A stretch of DNA of 8,725 nucleotides. It comes from Solirubrobacterales bacterium (lineage in GTDB: Bacteria > Actinomycetota > Thermoleophilia > Solirubrobacterales > 70-9). Position numbers and translations under genes: made by a program. Numbering within the stretch: position 1 is the stretch's first letter; every line of letters begins with the position of its first letter. Below, one piece after another: positions 1 through 7,274 of the stretch. Under the pieces are notes generated by a model, which saw only the letters and a list, made by a program, of their open reading frames with translations, was not told the origin of the DNA and searched no databases. The stretch is taken from contig JASLJO010000120.1 in NCBI GenBank assembly GCA_030152505.1, positions 1 to 8,725 on the forward strand. Reading direction: 5' to 3'.

Positions 1-647
<647 letters not shown>

Positions 648-663
648 CGGGGGGTCTCCATCG

Positions 664-784
664 TCAGGCCACCGGGGTCGGGCTCGGTTGGGCGACGGGC
701 AGCCGGTCCCAGAACGTGCTGCCTTCGCCGAGGACAGAGTCGGCGCCGATCTGTCCGCCCATCACGTCGACCATGCGACGGGCG
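664..784 (-). pseudogene. Orphan second copy of the histidine kinase 3' end
   Basis: Read on the minus strand from 784, this stretch encodes 38 residues beginning RRMVDVMGGQIGAD and ending QPSPTPVA, then a TGA at 664-666. It matches the last 38 codons of the kinase before its own terminus, with 33 of 38 residues identical. It covers the end of the HATPase domain after the G2 box. It is not in frame with the kinase, because the offset of 107 bp is not a multiple of three, and I see no start for it, so it is probably untranslated. Its stop lies 16 nt before the regulator start, so it may mark the original kinase end. Confidence 0.8.
671..777. repeat. Tandem repeat unit 1 (107 bp), diverged
   Basis: Aligns without gaps to the next 107 bp (778-884). 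I count 19 mismatches by eye, about 82% identity. At the junction the short segment acgggcg (778-784) resembles both the start of unit 1 and the bases just after unit 2 (gcgggcg, 885-891), so the copies are joined at microhomology. Similarity stops on both outer flanks. Confidence 0.85.
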
Positions 785-2072
785 TCGGGCTGGGTTGAGC
801 GACGGGAAGGCGGACCCAGAAGGTGCTGCCCTCGCCCTCGACGGAGTGGGCGCCGATCTCGCCGCCCATGACGCTGACCATGCGGCGGGCGATCGCCAGG
901 CCGAGGCCGAAGCCCTCGCGCCTGCGCGACTCGTCGCGGCGGTAGAAGCGCTCGAAGACGCGCTCTATCTCCACCTCCGGAATACCAGGTCCCGTGTCGA
1001 TCACCTCCAGCACCACCTCTTTCTCGCCGTCGCGGCGGCCGCGAACGGTAACGCGCCCGGGCAACGGCGTGTGCTTGAAGGCATTGGTGAGCAAGCCGAC
1101 CATCACCTGCCGCAGCAGCGTCGGGTCGCCGCTGGCGGCCAGATCCGGCTCGACCTCGGTCGCCAGCTCGATGTGCTGGGGGGTCTCAACCGCGGCCACG
1201 GTGTCGCGGACCGCCGCGGCGACGTCGACCACCTCGGTCTCGCCCGCTCCGATCGACTCGACCCGAGCGAGGGTGAGCAGGGATCGGGTCAGGCGGTTCA
1301 TCCGCTCGGCGTCCTCGGCGAGGCGGCCGAGGAAGTGGTCGAGCGCGCCGGGGTCGTCCTTGGCACCCTCCTGCAGGACCTCGATCGCGCTGGAGATGCC
1401 GGCCAGCGGGTTGCGCAGCTCGTGCGCCGCATTGGAGATGAAGTCGGCTTCGGCCAGCTCGCGGCGCATCTCGTCGGTGCGGTCGCGGGCGACGACCAGG
1501 ACTGCGCGCTCCTGGGGCAGCGCCCGGGCGGTCATCGCGTAGGCGCGATCGCCGATCCGCAGCGCCGGATGCGCGACGAAGCCGACGTCGGCGGCGCGCC
1601 GCAACTGAGCCCGCATCACCGAGGGCGGCTGGCCGAGCGGACCGAGCAGCTTCGCCGCGGCGCTGTTGGAGAAGCGCACGGCGCTTTTCTCGTCGACCAC
1701 GATCACCGCGTCGGTGAGCCCGTCGAAGATCGCTTTCAGCTTGTTGCGGTCCGCGGTGAGGACGCCGAAGCTCTCCTTCAACGAGGCGCGCATCGATTCG
1801 AGCGCACGGGCGAGGTCGCCGATCTCGTCGCGCCCACCGACGTCGAGGTGCGTGTCGAAGGAACCGGCCGCGAGTTCACCGGCGCCGCTGGAGAGACGCC
1901 TCACCCGGCGGGAGATGCCGAGGGCGATGAAGAAGCCGGCGAGGATGCCGAGGGCGATCGCGCCGAGCACAGCGCGGGGCCGGTCGCCGAAGAGGTAGAC
2001 GACCCCGGCCGTGAGCAGGGTGACGGCGGCGAACGCGCCGACCAGCCAAAACCTGATCCCGATCCTTCTCAT
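762..2072 (-). CDS. PhoR-like membrane sensor histidine kinase
   Basis: Two-component sensor kinase of 436 aa with two membrane helices (about 8-28 and 33-53) separated by only a few residues, so there is no sizeable extracellular sensor. A HAMP-like linker (54-105) and a PAS-like domain (about 108-195, from FDGLTDAVIVVDE) follow, then HisKA with H217 in NAAHELRNPL, and HATPase_c with N box N330 (LLTNAFKHTP), G1 DTGPGIP (359-365), F box FERFYRR and G2 GFGLGLA. I chose the ATG at 2072 because AAAGGA lies about 10 nt upstream; a GTG at 2108 in the same frame would add 12 residues. The C-terminus is unusual: after ...SPTPVA the frame runs into the neighbouring repeat unit and ends WST. It precedes the regulator in an operon. 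The stimulus is unknown. Confidence 0.95.
   Translation of the reverse strand: MRRIGIRFWLVGAFAAVTLLTAGVVYLFGDRPRAVLGAIALGILAGFFIALGISRRVRRLSSGAGELAAGSFDTHLDVGGRDEIGDLARALESMRASLKESFGVLTADRNKLKAIFDGLTDAVIVVDEKSAVRFSNSAAAKLLGPLGQPPSVMRAQLRRAADVGFVAHPALRIGDRAYAMTARALPQERAVLVVARDRTDEMRRELAEADFISNAAHELRNPLAGISSAIEVLQEGAKDDPGALDHFLGRLAEDAERMNRLTRSLLTLARVESIGAGETEVVDVAAAVRDTVAAVETPQHIELATEVEPDLAASGDPTLLRQVMVGLLTNAFKHTPLPGRVTVRGRRDGEKEVVLEVIDTGPGIPEVEIERVFERFYRRDESRRREGFGLGLAIARRMVSVMGGEIGAHSVEGEGSTFWVRLPVAQPSPTPVAWST
778..884. repeat. Tandem repeat unit 2 (107 bp), encodes the kinase C-terminus
   Basis: Partner of the unit at 671-777. This copy supplies the C-terminal codons of the kinase reading frame. 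Reading on past its end enters unit 1 in a shifted frame and meets a TGA at 762-764 after three extra codons (W-S-T). Confidence 0.85.
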
Positions 2073-2141
2073 CCCCGGTCGATCCTTTCCATGAAGGTTT
2101 ACTAACACAATGCCGTGGTCCCCGCGTGGGAGAATCGCCGA
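2073..2141. promoter_or_regulatory. Divergent intergenic region, kinase / glycosyltransferase
   Basis: These 69 bp separate the divergent starts and must hold the 5' signals of both operons. Each start has an SD: minus-strand AAAGGA before the kinase ATG, and plus-strand GGGAGA at 2128-2133, 8 nt before the ATG at 2142. The AT-rich core tttactaacacaa (2098-2110) is the only low-GC patch and the likeliest place for overlapping -10 elements, but I see no clear -35/-10 pair on either strand. Confidence 0.4.
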
Positions 2142-2888
2142 ATGAGGGCGCTGGTCTTCATCCCAGCCTGGAACGAGGCGGATTCGGTCGCGGCGGTGAT
2201 CGCCGGCGTGCGCGAGCGACTCCCCGACGTCGATCTGCTCGTCGTCGACGACGGCTCGACCGACGAGACCGCGGCCCGGGCGGCCGGGGCGGGCGCCATG
2301 GTGGCCTCACTGCCCTTCAACCAGGGCCTGGGAGCGGCGCTGCAGACCGGCTACCTCTACGCGCTGCGCGAGGGGTATGACTTCTGCGCCCACCTCGACG
2401 CCGACGGTCAGCACCCGCCGGCCGAGGTCGCACGGCTGCTGGAGGAGGTGCGGGCCGACCGCGCCGACCTGGTGATCGGCTCGCGTTACCACGAGGACGG
2501 CACGAGCGCCGCGGGGGGCGAAGGTATCGCCGGGGAGGACTACAGACCGACGATCTCGCGGCGGATCGGCACCAGCGTCTTCCGCTTCTTCCTCACCCTG
2601 GCGACGCGGCAGCGCTTTACCGACACGACCAGCGGCATGCGCGCCGCCAACCGGCGGGTGATGGAGCTGTTCAGCGAGAACTACTCGCCCGACTTCGCCG
2701 AGATCGAGTCGCTGCAACTGGCGGTGCGCCAGGGCCTGCGGGTCGAGGAGGTGCCGGTGCGGATGCTCGAGCGAGTCGGCGGCTCCTCCTTCCTCACGCC
2801 GCTGCGCTCTGCCTTCTTCATCTTCAAGGGGATGATCGTCCTGCTCGTCGGCCAGTTCCGGCCGCGCAAGGTGGGGGCGGAACGATGA
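2142..2888 (+). CDS. GT2 glycosyltransferase, polyprenyl-phosphate sugar synthase-like (DPM1-like)
   Basis: Family 2 GT-A glycosyltransferase of 248 aa, resembling dolichol-phosphate mannose synthase-like enzymes that move a sugar from a nucleotide donor to a polyprenyl phosphate on the inner face of the membrane. Visible motifs are the N-terminal FIPAWNEADSV, VVDDGSTDET (34-43), NQGLGAALQTG (60-70), the metal-binding DAD at 86-88 in HLDADGQHPP, and TDTTSGMRA (160-168), typical of the acceptor site. The C-terminal hydrophobic stretch (about 223-238) looks like membrane association, not a full transmembrane domain. The ATG at 2142 has GGGAGA 8 nt upstream and starts exactly at the fold; a GTG at 2115 would add nine residues without homologous features. 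The stop overlaps the next start (ATGA), so translation is probably coupled. Sugar and lipid specificity cannot be read from sequence. Confidence 0.93.
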   Translation: MRALVFIPAWNEADSVAAVIAGVRERLPDVDLLVVDDGSTDETAARAAGAGAMVASLPFNQGLGAALQTGYLYALREGYDFCAHLDADGQHPPAEVARLLEEVRADRADLVIGSRYHEDGTSAAGGEGIAGEDYRPTISRRIGTSVFRFFLTLATRQRFTDTTSGMRAANRRVMELFSENYSPDFAEIESLQLAVRQGLRVEEVPVRMLERVGGSSFLTPLRSAFFIFKGMIVLLVGQFRPRKVGAER

Positions 2889-3307
2889 ACGCCCTGCTTG
2901 CCGCCGCCCAGGACCCGAAGGTCCACCTGACCGCGCAGACGCGAATCCTCGCCGGGGTGATCGCGGTCGCCTTCATGCTGATGATCCTCGAGCTGATCCG
3001 CCGCGATCGCCTGCAGGAGCGCTTCAGCGTCGTCTGGTTCATCGCCGGGCTGGGAATGCTCGCCGGCGCGATCTTCCCGGGCCTGCTCGGCACCGTCGCC
3101 GACCTGATGGGTGTGCGCGACACCAACGTCGCGCTCTTCTCGGTCATCCTCCTGCTGCTGCTCGGCCTGGCGCTCAACTTCAGCGTGATCATGTCCCGAC
3201 AGGCCGCCCAGATAACGCGCCTGGCCCAGGAGCGAGCGCTGGAGAAAGCCCGCGAGCAGGCGCGCTCAGCCGAGAACGGCGGCAAGCCTGAACGAGAGCG
3301 CCTCTAG
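2885..3307 (+). CDS. DUF2304 small membrane protein
   Basis: A 140-aa integral membrane protein with three predicted helices (about 20-38, 48-70, 82-102) followed by a charged, helical, probably coiled-coil tail (105-130) rich in Ala, Arg and Glu. The size, helix spacing, R-x-D-R-L-QERFS-V-W segment after helix 1 and position directly behind a DPM1-like GT2 gene fit DUF2304, a family commonly next to such transferases and thought to be a membrane partner. Its biochemical role is not established. The start overlaps the glycosyltransferase stop by 4 nt. The last 42 bp overlap the 3' end of holB on the other strand, so the basic C-terminal tail (GGKPERERL) shares DNA with the holB terminus. Confidence 0.85.
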   Translation: MNALLAAAQDPKVHLTAQTRILAGVIAVAFMLMILELIRRDRLQERFSVVWFIAGLGMLAGAIFPGLLGTVADLMGVRDTNVALFSVILLLLLGLALNFSVIMSRQAAQITRLAQERALEKAREQARSAENGGKPERERL

Positions 3308-4351
3308 AGCCAACTCCTCAGAGACGTTCAAATCGAGGCGGCGGCGGGTGTCGGCGACGAGCTCCGCGGCCCGGCGGGCGGCATTCGGATCGAGGCCCTC
3401 GGCAGAGGACTGGAGCTGGGCCAGCCGGTCGCGGTTGTAGGTGACCTCGGCGGCGCCGGCGACGATCGCCGCGAGGTCGCGGAACCAGGCGGCGACGAGG
3501 TGCAGGCCAAGGTCGAGCAGCTCGGTGCGACGGCGGCGGCCGCTACGTTTGGCGGCGTCGGCGATATCTCGGGCAGAGCGTTTGACGCCCACCTCCCTTT
3601 CCTCCTCCAGCACCTCGCGGGCCGCGGATTCGGCCTCCTCACCGGCCTTCTCAGCGCTCGTCAGCATCGCGCTCCAGTCCATCGCCACCGCCTGCTCGCG
3701 CAGCGCCCTTCCTCGCTCGCTCAGCAGCAGCCGGGCTAGCTCGAGGTCGCCGGCTGAGAGCCGAGCCGCGGCGGCAATCTCGTCTTCGTCGGCCACCCCG
3801 TCGTCGTCGCACAGCAGCGTCTCGACCGCCTCCACCGGCAACGGGGCGAAGTCGACCGGCTGGCAGCGTGAGGCGACCGTCTCCAGCAGCGCCGCGGGCT
3901 CGGAGCTCAGCAAGATCAGGTGGACGAACTCGGGCGGCTCCTCGAGCGTCTTCAGCAGCGCGTTCTGACTCTCGTCCCGCATCGCCTCCGCCGCCTCGAC
4001 CACGAAGACCCGCTTCCCCCCCTCATACGGCCGGTACGCCGCGGCCCGGATGACCCGCTCCCGCACCTCCTCCACCATGTGCTGCGCCCCCTTCGGCGCC
4101 AGCCAGACCAGGTCAGGGTGGGGCGACGGATCGAGCAACGCTCTGCGCCGCACATCCTCCGCATCCTCAGCGGCACCAGCAAGGATCTCCGCGGCAAAAC
4201 CCCGCGCCGCCGCCCGCTTCCCCGAACCCCGTGGCCCGCGAAAGAGGTAGGCATGCGACGGCCCCGCCGCCAGCGCCGCGCTCAGCGCCATCCCGACTCG
4301 CGGTTGATGCTCGGCTTTAAATGGAAGCTTTTGGGGGTCTATAGGGGACAC
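3266..4351 (-). CDS. holB: DNA polymerase III delta-prime subunit (clamp loader)
   Basis: Clamp-loader AAA+ subunit of 361 aa that helps load the beta clamp at replication forks. Recognisable parts are HAYLFRGPRGSGKR with an intact P-loop (39-46), a Walker-B-like strand VFVVEAAEAM (115-124) in which the usual DE is EA, NALLKTLEEPP (130-140), and the hallmark SRC motif (161-163), which acts as arginine finger for the neighbouring subunit. The helical C-terminal collar begins around 270. The zinc-module cysteines normally found between P-loop and Walker B are absent; the only cysteines are C163 and C181. The start is a GTG, 9 nt after the tmk stop, with no strong SD, suggesting coupling. The in-frame ATG at 4291 (residue 21) is possible but would remove the conserved segment before HAYLF. 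It is the last gene of the topA-tmk-holB operon. Confidence 0.93.
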   Translation of the reverse strand: MSPIDPQKLPFKAEHQPRVGMALSAALAAGPSHAYLFRGPRGSGKRAAARGFAAEILAGAAEDAEDVRRRALLDPSPHPDLVWLAPKGAQHMVEEVRERVIRAAAYRPYEGGKRVFVVEAAEAMRDESQNALLKTLEEPPEFVHLILLSSEPAALLETVASRCQPVDFAPLPVEAVETLLCDDDGVADEDEIAAAARLSAGDLELARLLLSERGRALREQAVAMDWSAMLTSAEKAGEEAESAAREVLEEEREVGVKRSARDIADAAKRSGRRRRTELLDLGLHLVAAWFRDLAAIVAGAAEVTYNRDRLAQLQSSAEGLDPNAARRAAELVADTRRRLDLNVSEELALEALSFRLAAVLG

Positions 4352-4364
4352 AATGCTTCATCAA
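4338..4364 (-). promoter_or_regulatory. Possible weak internal promoter before holB
   Basis: In an AT-rich patch at the tmk/holB junction, minus-strand TTGATG (4364-4359) and TATAGA (4343-4338) are separated by 15 bp, a poor but recognisable -35/-10 arrangement. A transcript from here would start inside the GTG-initiated reading frame and would need the ATG at 4291. The match may be chance. Confidence 0.18.
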
Positions 4365-4945
4365 AGCTTTTGGACGGCTTCCATCACCCGCGCATGGACC
4401 TCCTCAACGCTGCCGCCGGCATCGATGACGACGACGCGATCGGAGGCGATCTGCGCGATCTCGTCATACGCCTCGGCGACCGCCCGCTGCAGCTCCAGCC
4501 CCTCGGCCTCGAACCGATCGATCCCCTCGGCGCGTTTCAGCCCCTCCTCGGGGTCGATCCGCAGGTAGATCGTCAGGTCGGGCCAGAGGCCGTCGATCGT
4601 CTGGTCGACGAGCGAGAGGACGTGACTGGTGCCGAGCCCGCGGGCACCGCCCTGGTAGGCGACGCTGGAATCGGCAAAGCGGTCGGCGATGACAGTCCCG
4701 CTCCCCTCCAGCGCCGGCCGCACGACCCGCGCCAGCAGGTCGGCGCGCGCTGCCGAGAAGAGCAACAGCTCGGCAAAGGAGTCGATCTCCAGCGCCGGGT
4801 CGGCGAGCAGCCCCCGAATTCGCTCGGCCGCGTCGGTTCCCCCCGGCTCGCGGATCAGCGTCGTCTCGGGACCGAGCGCCTCGGCGAGCAGCTTCGCCTG
4901 CGTGCTCTTGCCCGACCCGTCGACGCCCTCCAAGGAGACGAACAA
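4361..4945 (-). CDS. tmk: Thymidylate kinase (dTMP kinase)
   Basis: Phosphorylates dTMP to dTDP with ATP, in the last steps of dTTP synthesis in the cytosol. The 194-aa length is typical (about 195-215). Motifs: P-loop GVDGSGKS (7-14), REPGG (32-36), the DR(F/Y) motif DRF (88-90) followed by DSSVAYQGG, and a lid-region segment RAEGIDRFE (138-146) before a conserved Q/Y stretch. The start is TTG at 4945, preferred because the family begins exactly with M-F-(I/V)-x-(F/L)-EG-(I/V/L)-DG and because GAGG lies 8 nt upstream, overlapping the topA stop. Gaps to topA (10 nt) and holB (9 nt) indicate one transcript with coupled translation. The adjacent replication genes fit a shared DNA-synthesis role. 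Confidence 0.96.
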   Translation of the reverse strand: MFVSLEGVDGSGKSTQAKLLAEALGPETTLIREPGGTDAAERIRGLLADPALEIDSFAELLLFSAARADLLARVVRPALEGSGTVIADRFADSSVAYQGGARGLGTSHVLSLVDQTIDGLWPDLTIYLRIDPEEGLKRAEGIDRFEAEGLELQRAVAEAYDEIAQIASDRVVVIDAGGSVEEVHARVMEAVQKL

Positions 4946-4947
4946 CG

Positions 4948-4960
4948 GCTGAGCCTCAGC
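4948..4960. promoter_or_regulatory. Short palindrome over topA stop and tmk SD
   Basis: The 13-bp sequence gctgagcctcagc is a perfect inverted repeat around one central base. It contains the topA TGA (4958-4956 on the minus strand) and the GAGG used as tmk SD. In RNA it could form only a small hairpin (five pairs, three-base loop), which a ribosome finishing topA would melt. This suits translational coupling but may be coincidental. Confidence 0.3.
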
Positions 4961-7208
4961 TTTTGCTCGCCGCTTTGGCCCGTTTGCGACCGCGGGTCGC
5001 GGTATCGGCCTTGCTCGCCTTGCCGTTCCCGTCCGGCGGCGGCTTCTCTTCCATTGCCTTTTTCGCCGCTTTCGCCGCTTCGCGCTCGGCGCGGCGTTTC
5101 TTCATCTCCTGCATCGACTCGCAGTCGTCGTTGAGGCAGAGGTTCCAGGGACGGCCGCGGAAGGGGACGACTTTGAGTCGCGGCGTCTCACCGCAGACCG
5201 AGCAGCGGTCTTCCAGCTTGAAGACGTCGCCGCGCTGCGGCAAGGGGAAGGTCTGGTCGCAGGACTCGGGATCGTCAAGAGTCCAGCCGCTGCAGCCGAC
5301 GAAGCGTTTGCCCGATTTTTTCGCCCGGATGATCCGCAGCATGTGAGGCGAGCCGTCCTCCTTCTTACGGCCCGCTTCTTCACAGACCTTGCAGGGCCCG
5401 AGGATGCGGTCCTCGTCCATGCCTTTCCAGATGACTTTGGCGAGGTCCTCGCGGCTGCCATCGATCTCGGTCCAGGTCTTGTGCAGCAGGTCGCGGCTCT
5501 CGCCGACGACTTCGCCCTTGCTCATCTCGCCGCCGGCGATGCGGTCCATCTCGGCCTCCAGCTGGGCGGTCATCTCCGGCGTCGCCATCGCCGGCACGTA
5601 GTTTTTGAAGGCCTCATAGAGGGCGATCCCGGTCTCCGAGGGAACCGGCGGGTTGCCGTAGACGTAGCCGCGGTCGAAGAGCTTCTGGATGATGTCGGCA
5701 CGGGTCGCTTTGGTGCCGAGGCCGCGCTCCTCCATCAACTCGATCAGCTTGGCCTGCGAGATCCGCGACGGCGGCTGCGTCTCCTTGTCGACGATCCACG
5801 GATCGCCGTCGAGGGCAAGCTCCTGACCCTCTTTCAGCGCCGGGATCTCCTCGTCGGAGGAGCGCGCGTAGGTGTAGATCGCGGCGTAGCCGGGGTCGAC
5901 GACGACCGAGCCGCGGACGAAGTAGGTCTCCGAGCCGGCCTCGATGTCGGCCCGGGTCGACTCGGTGATCATCGGCGGGCTGAAGGTGGCGAGGAAGCGG
6001 CGCACGATCAGTTCGTAGACGCGCTTCTTGGAGCCGTCGAGAGCACCGGGGTGGATCGCCTGGGTCGGGTAGATCGGCGGGTGGTCGGTCGTCTCTTTTT
6101 TGCCGCGGGTCGGCGTCAGTTGCGGCTGATCCAGCAAGCCGGACGCGGCCGAGAACTCCTTGACCTTGACCAGCGAGGTGACCAGCTCGCGCAGCGGCAG
6201 CGAGGCCGGGTAGACGGTGTTGTCGGTGCGCGGATAGGAGATGAAGCCGTCCATGTAGAGGTCCTCGGCGATCCGCATCGCGCTGGCGGGGGTGATGCCG
6301 AGGCGACTGGAGGCATCGGTGCTGAAGGCGGTGGTGTTGTAGGGCGTCGGCGGCTTGCGCGTGTTCTTGCGCGCGGTGACCGACTTGACGACGCCGGGGC
6401 CAGCGGTGCCGGCGAGGGCCTTGTCGGCTTCCGCTTTCTCCCAGAATTTGTCGGTCGCGTGGTGCGTCTCGAAGCTGCCGTCGGGATGCTGGAACTTGGC
6501 GAACAGTTCCCAGAACGGTTTGGCGACGTGGGCGCGGCGCTCCATCTCGCGCTCGACGATCAGCCCCAGGGTGGGGCTCTGCACGCGGCCGACCGAGAGG
6601 AAGTTGGAGCCGAAGCGGCGGCTGGCGAGGGAGACCGCGCGAGTCAGGGTCGCGCCCCAGAGCAGGTCGATGTCCTGGCGCGCGGCGCCGGCGTTGGCCA
6701 GCGGGTAGGAGAGCTCGTCGAGCTCGTTGAAGGCGCGCTCGATCTCTTCCTTGGTCAGCGCCGAGTAGCGGGCGCGTTTGATCCGCAGGGTGCCAGCGTC
6801 GGCGTCCTCGCGCGAGCCGAGGGCCGGGTTCGAGTCGAGCATCTCCTGCAGGGCCTCGAGCCCGATCAGCTCGCCCTCGCGGTCGAAGTCGGTGGCGATC
6901 ACCAGCTCGTCGGCGCCTTTGGCCATTTTCCTGATCGCTTTGACGACGTTTTTGTCGGTCGGCTCCTTGATCAGCTCGGCGTCGATCAGGTCGTGCAGGT
7001 CGGTTTTCTGCCAGTTCGAATAGCCCTCGGGAAAGGCCGGGCCGAGCACGTGGCCCTTGAGCCCGATCGTCATCTGCTCGGCCCCGTCGGCGTCGGTCCA
7101 GGTATAGAAGGGGACTTTGTAGGTTTTGTCCGCCTTCGCCTCGTTGCGGCCGAGGATGTCGGCGATCTTCTTGGCGCTGTTGTTCTTCTCGGTGACTATC
7201 AGCCTCAT
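4956..7208 (-). CDS. topA: DNA topoisomerase I, archaeal-like type IA
   Basis: Type IA topoisomerase of 750 aa that relaxes negative supercoils through a 5'-phosphotyrosine intermediate. The Toprim domain begins at the first residue (LIVTEKNNSAKKIADIL) and has catalytic E7 and the D107-x-D109-x-E111 motif in ATDFDREGE. LSVGRVQSPTLGLIVERE (204-221) and the active-site segment GFISYPRTDNTVYP (321-334; nucleophile Y325, R327) follow. The C-terminus carries two four-cysteine zinc ribbons (C606, C609, C639, C650; C669, C672, C691, C696) and a Lys/Arg/Ala-rich tail (702-750) that likely binds DNA. The N-terminus and SYPRTDNTVYP signature resemble archaeal TopA, not the bacterial VIVESPAKAKTI/GHIRDLP and TYMRTDS forms. 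I chose the ATG at 7208, where the Toprim begins; the frame continues upstream to 7502 but that part is antisense to the epimerase. No SD is visible. Confidence 0.95.
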   Translation of the reverse strand: MRLIVTEKNNSAKKIADILGRNEAKADKTYKVPFYTWTDADGAEQMTIGLKGHVLGPAFPEGYSNWQKTDLHDLIDAELIKEPTDKNVVKAIRKMAKGADELVIATDFDREGELIGLEALQEMLDSNPALGSREDADAGTLRIKRARYSALTKEEIERAFNELDELSYPLANAGAARQDIDLLWGATLTRAVSLASRRFGSNFLSVGRVQSPTLGLIVEREMERRAHVAKPFWELFAKFQHPDGSFETHHATDKFWEKAEADKALAGTAGPGVVKSVTARKNTRKPPTPYNTTAFSTDASSRLGITPASAMRIAEDLYMDGFISYPRTDNTVYPASLPLRELVTSLVKVKEFSAASGLLDQPQLTPTRGKKETTDHPPIYPTQAIHPGALDGSKKRVYELIVRRFLATFSPPMITESTRADIEAGSETYFVRGSVVVDPGYAAIYTYARSSDEEIPALKEGQELALDGDPWIVDKETQPPSRISQAKLIELMEERGLGTKATRADIIQKLFDRGYVYGNPPVPSETGIALYEAFKNYVPAMATPEMTAQLEAEMDRIAGGEMSKGEVVGESRDLLHKTWTEIDGSREDLAKVIWKGMDEDRILGPCKVCEEAGRKKEDGSPHMLRIIRAKKSGKRFVGCSGWTLDDPESCDQTFPLPQRGDVFKLEDRCSVCGETPRLKVVPFRGRPWNLCLNDDCESMQEMKKRRAEREAAKAAKKAMEEKPPPDGNGKASKADTATRGRKRAKAASKS

Positions 7209-7274
7209 GGGGCGGCGAGGGTAGCAGGGGCGTTCGGCGACCCCTCCCGGCCAACATCTAGGATCGGCGCGCTG
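7209..7274. promoter_or_regulatory. Divergent promoter region, topA / epimerase
   Basis: These 66 bp lie between divergent starts. For topA, minus-strand TACCCT (7223-7218) lies 9 nt before the ATG and no SD is present, compatible with a leaderless or near-leaderless transcript. For the epimerase, plus-strand TAGGAT (7259-7264) lies 10 nt before its ATG; the embedded AGGA could instead act as a distant SD. No good -35 is visible for either. Confidence 0.35.

Noticed and set aside
2073..2108. GTG start for the kinase at 2108
   Set aside because: The ATG at 2072 has a better SD and begins with the usual basic residues before the first membrane helix; the GTG remains possible.
2115..2141. GTG start for the glycosyltransferase, nine residues upstream
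   Set aside because: The ATG at 2142 has a well-spaced GGGAGA, and the family fold begins directly after it.
3920..5134. A 404-codon plus-strand open frame across holB, tmk and the topA end
   Set aside because: Crosses three real minus-strand genes, is rich in Arg/Pro/Leu and shows no motif; a shadow frame.
5614..7257. A 547-codon minus-strand open frame within topA in another frame
   Set aside because: Arg-rich out-of-frame reading of topA without any domain; topA's own frame carries all catalytic motifs.
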